Shown here in pieces: positions 1 through 11,827 of a stretch of 64,000 nt of DNA; position 1 is the first letter of the stretch; the number at the start of each line of letters is the position of its first letter. Made by a program: the position numbers and the translations under genes. The notes beneath the pieces are model-generated. The model saw only the letters and a program-made list of their open reading frames with translations. It made no database searches and had not been told where the DNA came from. The stretch is taken from positions 20,294,650 to 20,358,649 of the forward strand of contig NC_135559.1 of NCBI RefSeq assembly GCF_964340395.1, read 5' to 3'. The stretch is from Glandiceps talaboti. Its lineage: Eukaryota; Hemichordata; Enteropneusta; Spengelidae.

Positions 1-2094
1 ATAAGTTTAAATGATAAATTAACCACAGAAGTTATTAATGATTCCAATATAGATGACCTGTGGGGTATGTTTAAGTCTACACTACTAGATTCTATGGATC
101 GCAATATACCTAGTAAGATGTCGTCTACTAGGTTTTCATTACCATGGGTTAATCACAAAATTAGAAGACAGATACGCATGAAACAGAAAATATACAATAA
201 GGCAAGAGCATCTGGTAATTATCATGATAAAGATAGTTTCAAGAAATTCCGTCGCCAAGTAGACAGAAACATCCGAAAGGAATATCGTCGCCATGTCAAA
301 GAAGACATCTGTGGGAGTCTTGAGTCAAACAATACCAAACCATTTTGGAAATTCATTAAATCGAAAAGACAACAAACATTTGGTACAGCGCCCCTTACGG
401 GGAAAGATGGTAAACTCGCGCAATCAGCTTCTGAGAAGGCTGCAGTTCTCAACAACCAGTTTACATCAGTTTTCACTGTTGAAGATACATCTAATCTTCC
501 ACTTCTGGACAAAAGTGATACTCCCAACATCCACAATATTACAGTCAATACTGAAGGCATTTTGAAACTGTTATCGTCTATCAAAGTCAACAAAGCTACA
601 GGACCTGATCACATTCCGGCAAGAATTCTCAGCGAATGTCGTCATGCTATTGCACCAATCTTTACTAAACTTTTCCAGAAATCCATTGATACAGGTTTAC
701 TCCCTTCAGACTGGAGAGAAGCATTTATCTCACCAATCTATAAGAAGGGAGACAAATCAAATCCAGCTAATTATAGACCCGTTTCATTAACGTCAATATC
801 ATGCAAACTACTAGAACATATAGTTCACCACCACATAATGAACCATCTTGATCAGTTCAACCTACTCAGTGATCTACAACATGGTTTCAGGAGAGGTAGA
901 TCATGTGAATCTCAGCTTGCACTAACAGTAGATGATTTAGCAAGAACACTGAATAGTCAGGGTCAGACAGACATGGTAATAATGGACTTTAGCAAGGCAT
1001 TTGATACAGTTCCACATCAACGACTACTACATAAACTACACCAAATGGGAATTACAGGTTCTATTCACTCATGGATTAACAACTTTTTGACTCAACGTTT
1101 TCAAAAAGTAGTACTTGAAGGCTCCCAGTCTACCAGTTCACCAGTTACATCAGGAGTTCCGCAAGGAACTGTACTTGGACCACTACTTTTCCTGATATAC
1201 ATCAACGACCTACCATCAGCTGTCAAATCACATGTGCGCTTGTTTGCAGATGACTGTATCTTATACCGACATATAAAATCAGTGAAAGATTGTGAAATCT
1301 TGCAAGAAGACATCAACAAATTAACCAAATGGGAAAAGGACTGGCAAATGGGATTCAATACAGCAAAGTGTTTTGTCATGAATATCACTCACAAAAGAAA
1401 TCAGTTGCAACATAATTATAAAATGGGAGACAATATTCTCAGAATTGTAAAGCAGCACTCCTACTTGGGCATTGAACTGTCACATGACCTGGAATGGAAG
1501 CACCACATATCAAATATCACATCTAAAGCATCAAGGATCCTAGGACTACTACAGAGACATCTACATGACTGTCCTCCCAGTACCAAACAAACTGCATATA
1601 TGTCCCTTGTACGACCGCGTTTGGAGTATTGTGCAAGTATATGGGACCCTTACACCAAAGTTGGCAAAAATGCTGTTGAAAAAATTCAACGCAAAGCAGC
1701 TCGATTTGTCACCGGAAACTACAAGAGGGAGGCCAGTGTATCCGATATGCTACGGAAGCTCCAATGGCAATGCCTTGAAAATCGCAGAGCAGTTAGCAGA
1801 CTAACTTTCCTATACAAAGCTACAAAAAATCTAGTTGCTTTTCAAGATGATAAACTACCAGAATCATCATCACGTTCTACTAGGGGAAGTGTACCTGGTT
1901 CTTCTTTCATATCGATCATCGCTAAGAAAAACTGTTACAAATATTCACTTATTCCTCGGACAATTCCAGAATGGAATCTCTTACCATTATCCATTCAACA
2001 AGCAAAGACAATAGACAGTTTCAAATCTGCCCTCTCCAGCATTGATATCACCGATCTCATAGATCGTGCTCACCTGAACACGGGTGAGATCTAA
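1..2094 (+). CDS. Non-LTR retrotransposon (LINE) ORF2 reverse transcriptase, 5' end outside window
   Basis: This is the 3' part of a LINE polyprotein that copies element RNA into DNA at a nicked target. The frame is open from base 1, so the protein continues upstream; the first in-window ATG is at 67 and residue numbers count from it. Reverse transcriptase motifs appear in order: KATGPDHIPA (about 176-185), the YRPVSL block (236-241), DFSKAFDTVP (307-316), SGVPQGTVLGP (362-372), the catalytic FADD box (393-396) and the YLGIEL thumb-side block. The C-terminal end has the usual LINE pattern (WNLLPLSIQQAKTIDSFK). The endonuclease domain expected upstream is not in the window. No stop or frameshift interrupts the 698 visible codons, so this copy looks recent. 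It resembles the CR1/Jockey/Rex superfamily; the exact clade cannot be set by eye. Confidence 0.93.
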   Translation: MSLNDKLTTEVINDSNIDDLWGMFKSTLLDSMDRNIPSKMSSTRFSLPWVNHKIRRQIRMKQKIYNKARASGNYHDKDSFKKFRRQVDRNIRKEYRRHVKEDICGSLESNNTKPFWKFIKSKRQQTFGTAPLTGKDGKLAQSASEKAAVLNNQFTSVFTVEDTSNLPLLDKSDTPNIHNITVNTEGILKLLSSIKVNKATGPDHIPARILSECRHAIAPIFTKLFQKSIDTGLLPSDWREAFISPIYKKGDKSNPANYRPVSLTSISCKLLEHIVHHHIMNHLDQFNLLSDLQHGFRRGRSCESQLALTVDDLARTLNSQGQTDMVIMDFSKAFDTVPHQRLLHKLHQMGITGSIHSWINNFLTQRFQKVVLEGSQSTSSPVTSGVPQGTVLGPLLFLIYINDLPSAVKSHVRLFADDCILYRHIKSVKDCEILQEDINKLTKWEKDWQMGFNTAKCFVMNITHKRNQLQHNYKMGDNILRIVKQHSYLGIELSHDLEWKHHISNITSKASRILGLLQRHLHDCPPSTKQTAYMSLVRPRLEYCASIWDPYTKVGKNAVEKIQRKAARFVTGNYKREASVSDMLRKLQWQCLENRRAVSRLTFLYKATKNLVAFQDDKLPESSSRSTRGSVPGSSFISIIAKKNCYKYSLIPRTIPEWNLLPLSIQQAKTIDSFKSALSSIDITDLIDRAHLNTGEI

Positions 2095-2180
2095 AGGACG
2101 CCGCCAGCGTTACGCCTGTGTGATGATAATCCTTTTTAGGATGTTTACACAGTATAGAAGTAGAAGTAGAAGTAGAAGTA
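2095..2180 (+). repeat. LINE 3' UTR ending in an (AGAAGT)n tail
   Basis: A very short 3' UTR follows the ORF2 stop and ends in about four copies of AGAAGT near 2155-2180. CR1/L2-like LINEs commonly end in short tandem repeats instead of poly(A), so this probably marks the element's 3' terminus. Confidence 0.7.
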
Positions 2181-3126
2181 ATGAACTTTAGTGGTCTGAG
2201 TTGGTGCGAAAGCATTTTGCTGACGCACGAAATAGGCGGGTTACATAATTGATTTTCGCAGGACCGTGTTTAGCGAAACGCGTGCACCGTACCGACTGCA
2301 AGGAGGACCACGCGTGATCAAGATGTGACTCAGTGTAAAGTTGCAAATGCTAGCCTGTGTTGGTTGGCGACATCGCGTAAAGTGAACGTTCGGAGTGTAG
2401 TAAAATTTATTTAAGGATTGCTGATGGTATGGTGTGTTCATGTATTCAATCATAGGGTTCGCACGGTCCTGGAAAACCCTGGAATTTCAAACCCTCCCTG
2501 GAAACCCCTAGGAAAACCCAGGAAAACGATCACGATCGATTGATTGATTGACGATCTACATTTCTGTCTGTGGTTGAGTCACCTAGATGCAGTACTGCAC
2601 TGTAGCGGTTTTGCTCCGTCGCGTCGCCCTCGGTCCTCCGCTGATTTTCTTTGCAAACCCCACAATAAAATAAAAAGCAAAACAAAAAAATATTGAGTCA
2701 CATATAAAAAAGAATACAAAAAGTATTGTAAATAAAAAAAAACTATAATTATTGCAGCTACGAGCTACCCATTCATATGATTCACTACACTCGTAAATGT
2801 GAAATGGCGAAATTATTTTCAGTCTTTCGCCATGGTGGTGAATACAAATTCGTGCTAATCTAGACAGTCAAATGATCATTCCTATGGCAAGCATTCAGGC
2901 CAAAAGTAGTATTCTTATTTTAGCTATAGTATTTTATAGTTTTCAGAGTTACAAACTAATTTTAACCATGTTTTAACCATTTATGCGTAGTTTTTCGATG
3001 GAATCCAGACTTATATTACATGTTAACATTATTTAATTCAAACAAGTTTTCATTTACTTGAGATTATTGTTCTTTTACAGGCTTTATTCTGATTTATTGT
3101 TTGTCAAGGACTATATATAATTGAAA

Positions 3127-3128
<2 letters not shown>
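2181..3128. other. Intergenic DNA with a CCTGGAAAA-type repeat
   Basis: No supported gene. At about 2470-2530 there is a degenerate run of CCTGGAAA(A) units, a short repeat seen in many animal genomes. The rest is unique-looking AT-rich sequence. Confidence 0.5.

Positions 3129-3169
<41 letters not shown>
3129..3169. repeat. (AT)n microsatellite next to PLE terminus
   Basis: About 20 uninterrupted AT units end directly at the first base of the solitary Penelope terminus at 3170. The same adjacency occurs at 11591 and 15730. Confidence 0.97.
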
Positions 3170-3172
<3 letters not shown>

Positions 3173-3240
3173 TTGGTAGTACTGGAACTCTTTCCTGGTT
3201 GTAACTCGGAGTTTCACGCATTGTGCGATCATCAGACAAC
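3170..3240 (-). mobile_element. Solitary Penelope-like element 3' terminus
   Basis: On the minus strand these 71 bp match the last 70 or so bases of the PLE copies at 9995-15729, with a handful of differences. The match begins in the hammerhead stem I and ends at the CCAAAAC terminus against an AT tract. Beyond 3240 no further similarity to those copies is visible. It is either a diverged, 5'-truncated PLE insertion or a mobilised terminal fragment. Confidence 0.85.
3198..3240 (-). ncRNA. Hammerhead ribozyme, type I (solitary copy)
   Basis: Minus strand: core CTGATGA (3235-3229), stem II CGCA/TGCG with loop CAA, then GAAA, a 3-bp stem III (ACU/AGU, loop CCG) and a predicted cleavage site after GUU. 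Stem I is a 5-bp GTTGT/ACAAC helix. The full PLE copies have GTGT/ACAC here, so both strands changed while pairing was kept. A U.U pair flanks stem II, which may weaken activity. Hammerheads are known from Penelope-like elements; activity is inferred. Confidence 0.8.
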
Positions 3241-4286
3241 TAGAAATTTTTGTTACCATGGTAATAAAATGTAATCGCGATCTTGGCCAAATTGCATGAG
3301 TTATACAGTAATCATGTTTCTGAAAAGGCCGGATCCAAACCCATGGTTACCATGGAGACCAAAGTTGTGTAATAATATGAAATTCGCTCATTTATTAGTC
3401 AAGGCAAGGTATAGTTCTATAAAGAAAAATATAACTTCCCGTCATTATTAATTTTGATCATTTTATTTCAGTTTGTGAAATATTTATATTCACATAGAAA
3501 TGCCTTCATGAATATCACATAGCTTCTACCAAAAGAATGGAACATCTTTATTTTTCAAACTATTAGCTACCCCCCTCCGACCCCTACCCCTCCACCAGCC
3601 ACACATAAGTTCCGGGCCTCTCGTCATCAAAACATTTCAAGCCCCATCCTTCTCCGTTAACCCCAACTCCCGCACTCTACCACCGTAAATTCTGACCTCA
3701 GTTTAGGAAATCGGTTAAAACGTCTGCAGATCTGTAGTCGTAACTTAAGATAGAAACTTGTTCAATTCTCAAGACACAGCAAGTTATACAAACACAAGAG
3801 TCTTTTAAGTAATTATTGCTCACCAAGTGTCAATTTTATTCATTTCATTTGCTGGATACCTTTCAAGATCGATACAACTAGTGCTGCAAAACTTCTCGTT
3901 CAACCCTGAAAGTCCTCACATCGGGTTCTAGATAGTCTAGATTATATTGTAAATCTATAAAACAGGATATTGGATTGTGTTTAAGGTTAATATTATATAT
4001 TTTTTTAACTATCAATCAGCTGTATTAAGGCTAAATTTCATTCTATCTTTTCTTGAGTAACATTTGGCTTTTTAAAGCGTATACGTACACGCCCTTCCCT
4101 CAGTCAAACACGCGCGCGCACACAGTGTTTGAAGAGAGAAATACTTTTTAGCGAGTTATTCTGACAAGTGGATATTTACTGCCATAATTAAATGTGTAAA
4201 AACTGTGTAAAATGTGACACACAAAAACCATTCAAACCCTTCAAAATTGCGTTTTCTAACTTAAGTAATAAAGATTTTCAAATGGA
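3241..4286. other. Intergenic, no gene seen
   Basis: AT-rich DNA with a short CACGCG run near 4109-4122. No coding pattern, RNA gene or terminal repeat was recognised. Confidence 0.5.
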
Positions 4287-5913
<1,627 letters not shown>

Positions 5914-6432
5914 CTGCAAAAAAGGAAATTAAGAATGATACGTATCACTACGAAGATTTCTGTGAAATTAATTGAGATTATTCATAGACTAAAAGAAACC
6001 AAGAAACCACACGCGGAAAAATAGCGAAAAATTGAAAAAAAAAAAGGTTAACTGTAAAATCTTCACATTCAGACAGTGTTGCGTCATTTAGGCAATAACA
6101 TATACATGTAGGTTAATTTTTTTTTGAAGTACGACATTTTTAAAAAGAGATTTTAATAAACATGTATTTTGCATTTATTTTGTTTTTGGGCTCATCTTGA
6201 ACAAGAGTCCGGACGAAACGAAATACACTGAGTAAACGGGTGTAGCCATATCTAGTCCGGATGTCAACATCGTCTCTATACCACGTGAGTGGAGGTGTTA
6301 ATCGTAATGATACCGTATTTGGACTAGACTAACACTAGACTATCATACCCTGATCATACCCCAACGTGCGAGCCACGTTCGACGGTGCTTTTGCAAGATA
6401 GTTAACGTTGGGTGTTATTTTACCAGACCCAG
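5914..6432. other. Upstream of D8C-EGF exon, no first exon recognised
   Basis: The signal-peptide exon of the minus-strand D8C-EGF gene should lie here or further right, but no convincing ATG plus hydrophobic segment plus donor was found. Confidence 0.4.
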
Positions 6433-6659
6433 TTTAAAGTGGCCATATGGACAGCAAATGGTATTTATTTTGGATTTTTTTAATTTTCAAAATAACTCTA
6501 CTATATCAGTATGAAACATATACCAAGTTTGTAATTAGTATTGTTTTTGCAATTGATTGCTTCACGTAGATTTTTCAATTTGGTAGATATGGTGAAGTTG
6601 TCTTAGAGATTAAACGACCACTGTAAACACTCATTTGTCATACGTATGACCACTTTAAG
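6433..6659. mobile_element. Short inverted-repeat element (family 1, copy 1)
   Basis: Starts with TTTAAAGTGGCCATATGG and ends with the complement-like CATACGTATGACCACTTTAA. Just inside the left end is GGTATTTATTTTGGATTTTTT, shared with copies at 36475-36749 and 60738-61080. No coding capacity. It is probably a non-autonomous DNA transposon (MITE) and the most diverged of the three copies. Confidence 0.65.
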
Positions 6660-7334
6660 TTATGGAATGTTTACAAAGAAATCCGATTTATTTGTCGGGG
6701 TGGGGTAGGATACCTGTCACGGGAACAATAGAGCGTAACCCCGCTACACTACTGGTCTGGTTAATATCTGCCGCTTTTCAACGATTTTTGAGCGTATTTG
6801 TCAATATTTTCTCAGGATATGTACCAAATTTATTGTGAAGCTATAAACCGTCATGTCAAACTGCCTAAATAATAACAAAAACGTCCGGTTGTGGAATTAT
6901 GTTCGTGTGAAGGCAGCAGGTCACGTGTGACTACTTCCCCAAAGCATTTGACAAACGGTATTTTCCGATGGTTTACTTTTCAGAAAATTAAATCATGATG
7001 TATTTGTGTTTGACGACGTCGAATGGCGTAGACCGTCTCAATTTCAAGATATGCGTGGTCCACGCATATCAAATGTACACCATCGATCATACACAACATG
7101 CTGTTGACCGGTCTTAACTGCCCGTTCTTCATTGTATTTTTCCTATCAATATTGTTATACATAACGTCCCTGACTCGCCTGTTATCGTTAAGTGGCAGCT
7201 CTCGTATTCTATGAATGCAGTCGTGAATGTGCCCACATTTTGTTCAATGATCAGTGAATGTCTCAGATCTTGTCAGCGACATGTTATTCCTTACAATCAG
7301 TGAGAGTATATTCCCAGCAGACTCTAGATCTGCC
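6660..7334. other. Intergenic, no gene seen
   Basis: No coding region, RNA gene or repeat recognised. Confidence 0.45.
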
Positions 7335-7920
7335 TGGGGGTTATGCGCGAAAGCAGTGACCCACGTGCACCCCTAAGGGAGCCTTTATTATTTACAAGGG
7401 GACGGCCGGAGGAAATCACACAGGGTCTGTTAAGTAAAACATGACACCCCCCCATTCTCCATTTGTAAAAAGTGACCCTCCCCTTTGTCCCATTTTGTAA
7501 AACATGACACTCCCCATGACAATTGCATAACTGAACGTTAATCAATATTCCCATTATATGTATACATACAAATTAAATGATTTTGACTCTGTATTAGAAA
7601 GCAATATTTGTACATATAAAGTGACAGACAGTAAAAGACTGGCTAGTTACCTTTCTCTTATAATCATACACAATCTAGTTAGTATCTAAAATGTGCTTTC
7701 CATGTAGTGCATACTCATTGTCATCATCATCATCATCATCATCATCATCACGGTCATCTTAAGTATTGCCTTGACCAGTGTCACTCTAATCTGACTCACT
7801 GGTACTACTTGAGTCAGTACATGTATCACTGTCCGTGTTCGCTATGACATTCAAAACTAAATCATCATCATCATCATCATCAGCATCAGCATCATCACTA
7901 CCACCACCACCACCACCACC

Positions 7921-7954
<34 letters not shown>

Positions 7955-8370
7955 TCATCATCACTGCTACCATCACCATCATATTTTAACAACAACATTC
8001 ACATACAGTGTGAGTGATAAGGTGAGATGATATGGGTACACTCAACAAAATGCATCGTTTTATTAAACAATTTTCTTACAATATATGTATTTAAATTTTT
8101 GTATTTTGCATGTAAAGTACTCATAAAAATAAATGTTGAGTGTTCATCTCACTTTTACATCTCAAAACACACAAAACAAATTTACAATAATTGAATCTTC
8201 AATTTGGTCACAAAACTACGGATTGTAAAATGTGACCCGCCACCAAACATTGTAATGCAAAATATGACCCTCCCCCAAGAACAGGTTTGTAAAATGTGAC
8301 CCATCCCCGATTCCTCCGCCCCCCCTGTAAATAGTCAAGGCTCCCTAAATGAGTGCGCAAAAAAATAGTG
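7335..8370. mobile_element. Foldback element of about 1 kb with internal trinucleotide repeats
   Basis: The left end (AAGGGAGCCTTTATTATTTACA at about 7375, then GGGG..GGCCGGAGGAAATC) is the inverted complement of the right end (GATTCCTCCGCCCCCC, then TGTAAATAGTCAAGGCTCCCT at about 8310-8346). Both arms continue with TTGTAAAA(C/G)TGACCC-like units. The interior contains the CAT/CCA repeats. No ORF resembling a transposase is seen, so it is probably a non-autonomous element. Confidence 0.6.
7720..7980. repeat. (CAT)n and (CAC)n trinucleotide repeats
   Basis: Two trinucleotide tracts: CAT at about 7720-7750, and CAT/CAG/CAC at about 7861-7980. They give apparent poly-Ser/poly-Pro and poly-Asp/poly-Gly reading frames on the two strands, which are not genes. 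Confidence 0.95.
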
Positions 8371-9280
8371 CCCCACATTGAACTTCTACACGAAAAATAC
8401 CCACTAAAAACACCAACCCACTGTAATTTCTGTCCAATACCTGAATGACCGATGGACGTCAGTTGGCCAGCCGATTACAAGGTGGCGACTAAGTAAGCTA
8501 TCTTACACGAGATGCAAAGTCGATGGTTTGTTAGGTGTCAATGCCGTTTATTCTTATTTTTCTTCATTTCTCAGTTTCCTTGTTTTATTTCGCCATTTCG
8601 CCAATTATAACTAACCGTATTGGGAACTGATATGGTTATATGAGATGAAAATTACCACAGCCACCAACTAGTCATTAACACCATGTTTTTGTTAATCAAT
8701 AACAGAATTCTATCCTCCGGGCGGTGCTAAACATATACTCCTCCCTCCCCATGTGATCACTGGAGGCTCCCTAACTATACTTACCAAGAAATAGGGATGA
8801 AATTGTCGCAGTCATGACACGTCCGATCTTTAACGACTACAAAGAAGTCGAATTATATGTGTACAGCAAGATATAGCACTAGCAACGGCAATCAAAATCA
8901 TACATCCAAACACCGGCGTCAAATTCCCTCTTCTAGCACACGAGCATCGTCTTGTACAGTACACGAACGGGTCATGGTTCGATTGTTTACCACAGAGCAG
9001 TAAAAGTCACCAATATCTCTGCGATCTAGCGAGTAACGATCATGTTAATGGAATGTAATATTGACTTGTTTTTGGCGTTGTCTCCAATACTGTGCTAGTA
9101 CTTGTCACGACCAGCCGTGAAAACTATTTACATTTTTGATGATGAATTGTGCTTATAGGCCATAAATATTAGCTCGCTATCGAATGTGTTACTTTGTATA
9201 CATACAGTTATAAGTACTTGTCATCATAACTTATTTCACCGACAGGTCACAATGCAAAATTTTGGGCTCCACAGCCTCGG
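8371..9280. other. Intergenic, no gene seen
   Basis: Unique-looking DNA. A stray GGAGGCTCCCTAA at about 8762-8774 resembles the end of the adjacent foldback element. Confidence 0.45.
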
Positions 9281-9544
9281 GGCTTCACCCACGGTCACTT
9301 GAGAGCTAACATCATATTCATGGATGCTCATATTATAAAATAATGACGTTATTATATCAGGTATTTACGAATATTCAAACAATATCGTCATCGGCGTCTG
9401 TCACAGATACAACATCAATATCCTCCGTAGACGCCGGTGACGGTATTTGAATATTCGTAAGTACGTAATAATGTCATTATAATTTTTAGTATTATGAGCA
9501 GCGTTGAATAGCAAATGAGCTCATAAGTGTCCGTGGCTTCACCC
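9281..9544. mobile_element. MITE with 10-bp target-site duplication (family 2, copy 1)
   Basis: The element spans 9291-9534, with ends ACGGTCACTT and AAGTGTCCGT (imperfect inverted repeats continuing into GAGCT..). It is flanked by identical 10-bp repeats GGCTTCACCC at 9281-9290 and 9535-9544. Duplications of 9-11 bp are typical of Mutator-like elements. The interior shares GGTATTTACGA(A)TATTCAAA with the copy at 58805-59000 and itself folds back. It has no coding capacity and depends on a transposase elsewhere. Confidence 0.78.
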
Positions 9545-9994
9545 AATATATTTACAGCGACGGTGGCTGTGAGATATGTGAATTTTTTTTTCGGATTCCT
9601 TATGTCCATTCAAACTTCAGCACCAAGAACAAAAGTTCATTTTGATTTACCAAAAATGTGTGGAAAACATATTTATTGTATACAAGAACCAACAATTGAG
9701 CGATCGTATCAAAAAGTGCCTAACAAGAAGAATAATAGTCAGTTACTATAGAAAACACAACAAAAATACAAAAATATCATGCCAAAACGTAACATCAACT
9801 TTGGCCTTAAATTTGCTTAAATGGTAGCTGTAATAATTGTAGCTTGTATTTATTTATTTATTTACAATACTTAGTTCTTGTGTTTCTAAACATTTTTCGT
9901 TTTACTTTTTATTTTCTTATCGAGGTTTGCAAAAAAAACCCAAAGCGGAACTGAGCTAAAGAGCGAAACCACCGCAGTTATTGCAGTTGCCTAA
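9545..9994. other. Leader region of PLE copy A
   Basis: The 5' boundary of copy A cannot be fixed because B and C are truncated downstream of it. A GC-richer stretch from about 9915 is likely element sequence. It is open for about 24 codons in the frame of the 9995 ATG but is separated from it by a TAA. Confidence 0.4.
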
Positions 9995-11512
9995 ATGGCT
10001 GAATTGCTAGCCATATACCCATGTTACAAAGTTCGACCATTCGAGAATGATATGTTAAAACTCATAGAAGACATCAAATTCCGTAAAATCAATGACCCAT
10101 TCCAAACCACACTTAGAAACGATGTTAGAAAAATCAAAAACTCCCACGAAATGATCATCCCAGCCGATAAAACCAGAAACCTGTACCTCCTTCAAAAAGA
10201 TCAATACAACAAACTCCTTAGAGATAATATAACCAAACACTACAAACCCGCCAGCGATAGAGCCTACAACAGCATTAACGCAGAAGCAAAAAGTATAGCA
10301 CAAAAACTCGATTTAGACGATAGGACTGAAATACTCGCCAAGAAAGAAGCTTTTATAACGTTAAAAGACCATAAAGACAATTTCGAACACAGTTTACCTT
10401 GCAGACTAATCAACCCCGCAAAAAGCGAGATAGGCATTATTAGCAAAAAAATACTTGACACCATCCTACAAAACATAAGACCCATAGTCGCCGTCAACCA
10501 ATGGAAAAATTCTATGTCAGTCATCGAATGGTTCAAGAACTTAGATGACAAAAACAAACACACTTTCGCCTGCTTCGACATATGCGACTTTTACCCATCC
10601 ATAACCGAAAAATTGTTATTAGAATCCCTCAAATTTGCCGGCCAATACACCACCATATCAGATGAAGACAAACAAATTATCATGCACGCGCGGAAATCTC
10701 TCCTCTTTGATAAAACCAAACCATGGGTAAAAAAGAATAGCAATGGATCATTTGACGTCACAATGGGAAGCAACGACGGGGCCGAAATATGCGAACTGGT
10801 CGGAATATTCATGCTACACAAATTAGCCAAAAAATACGGTAAAGAAAACATAGGTCTATATAGGGACGACGGACTAGCCGCCTTCAAGAACATCACCGGA
10901 AGTAAATCAGAAAGTATCAGAAAAGACATAACTAAAACCTTCAAAGCCATGGGGTTAAAAATAACCATACTCACCAATCTGAAAACCGTCAACTTTCTAG
11001 ACATAACGCTCAACCTCAACAACGGTAAATATTACCCTTACAGGAAACCCAACGACAACCCCATGTACATACACACACAGTCTAACCACCCACCCAGCAT
11101 CATCAAGAACATATCGTCAGCCATCGGCCGTAGAATTTCCGACATATCATCCGACGAACACATCTTCAACCAGGCAGCCCCACTGTACCAAAATGCACTA
11201 AAAACCAGCGGCCACAAAGAGAACATCACGTACACCAGCACCCCGACGCAGAAAAACAAGAAAAACAGAAATAGAAACACCATCTGGTTTAACCCACCAT
11301 ACAGCAAAAATGTAGCCACCAATGTAGGCAAACGATTCCTCAACCTAATCACAAAACATTTCCCAGCAGACTCTAAGTTACACAAAATATTCAACAGAAA
11401 CAATGTCAAAGTCAGTTATAGCTGCATGCCAAACATGGCTACCATAATCAAAGCGCATAACGCCACCATCTCCATCTCTACACTCTATATATACAGCACA
11501 CCCAGAGAGTAG
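9995..11512 (+). CDS. Penelope-like reverse transcriptase, copy A, endonuclease domain deleted
   Basis: The 505-residue ORF contains the PLE N-terminal region (IPADKTRNLYLL), a LKDHK block, and reverse transcriptase motifs DICDFYPSIT, GSNDGAEICELVG, the catalytic YRDD box and NFLDITLNLN. Penelope-like elements use this enzyme with a GIY-YIG nuclease for target-primed insertion. Copy A carries about 75 N-terminal residues that B and C lack. Its C-terminal end is abnormal: after HNATIS it reads into 3' UTR-derived codons and stops. Compared with copy C (14992-15615), about 624 bp are missing, removing the Cys-rich motif and the whole GIY-YIG domain, with two extra bases at the junction. The start at 9995 follows an in-frame TAA directly. 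A is a distinct copy, differing from B and C at scattered sites (for example RFLNLI instead of RFLSLI). Confidence 0.9.
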   Translation: MAELLAIYPCYKVRPFENDMLKLIEDIKFRKINDPFQTTLRNDVRKIKNSHEMIIPADKTRNLYLLQKDQYNKLLRDNITKHYKPASDRAYNSINAEAKSIAQKLDLDDRTEILAKKEAFITLKDHKDNFEHSLPCRLINPAKSEIGIISKKILDTILQNIRPIVAVNQWKNSMSVIEWFKNLDDKNKHTFACFDICDFYPSITEKLLLESLKFAGQYTTISDEDKQIIMHARKSLLFDKTKPWVKKNSNGSFDVTMGSNDGAEICELVGIFMLHKLAKKYGKENIGLYRDDGLAAFKNITGSKSESIRKDITKTFKAMGLKITILTNLKTVNFLDITLNLNNGKYYPYRKPNDNPMYIHTQSNHPPSIIKNISSAIGRRISDISSDEHIFNQAAPLYQNALKTSGHKENITYTSTPTQKNKKNRNRNTIWFNPPYSKNVATNVGKRFLNLITKHFPADSKLHKIFNRNNVKVSYSCMPNMATIIKAHNATISISTLYIYSTPRE

Positions 11513-11520
11513 GCCTCAGA

Positions 11521-11561
11521 GTGTCTGATGATCGCAATATGCGTGAAACTCCGAGTTACAC
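11521..11561 (+). ncRNA. Hammerhead ribozyme, type I (PLE copy A)
   Basis: CTGATGA at 11525-11531, stem II CGCA/TGCG with loop ATA, GAAA at 11545-11548, stem III ACT/AGT with loop CCG, and predicted self-cleavage after the GUU at 11557. Stem I pairs GTGT (11521-11524) with ACAC (11558-11561). The fold matches the short-stem-III type I hammerheads reported from Penelope-like elements. Confidence 0.85.
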
Positions 11562-11587
11562 CCAAGAAAGAGTTCCAGTACTACCAA

Positions 11588-11757
<170 letters not shown>

Positions 11758-11786
11758 GTTTTGGTAGTACTGGAACTCTTTCTTGG

Positions 11787-11827
11787 GTGTAACTCGGAGT
11801 TTCACGCATATTGCGATCATCAGACAC
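11787..11827 (-). ncRNA. Hammerhead ribozyme, type I (PLE copy B)
   Basis: Minus-strand twin of the copy C ribozyme: CTGATGA at 11823-11817, then stem II, GAAA, stem III and ACAC pairing with GTGT in stem I. It lies about 240 bp downstream of the copy B ORF stop. Confidence 0.85.

Noticed and set aside
7786-8017. Poly-Asp/Gly and poly-Ser/Pro frames
   Set aside because: Direct products of CAT and CAC trinucleotide repeats.
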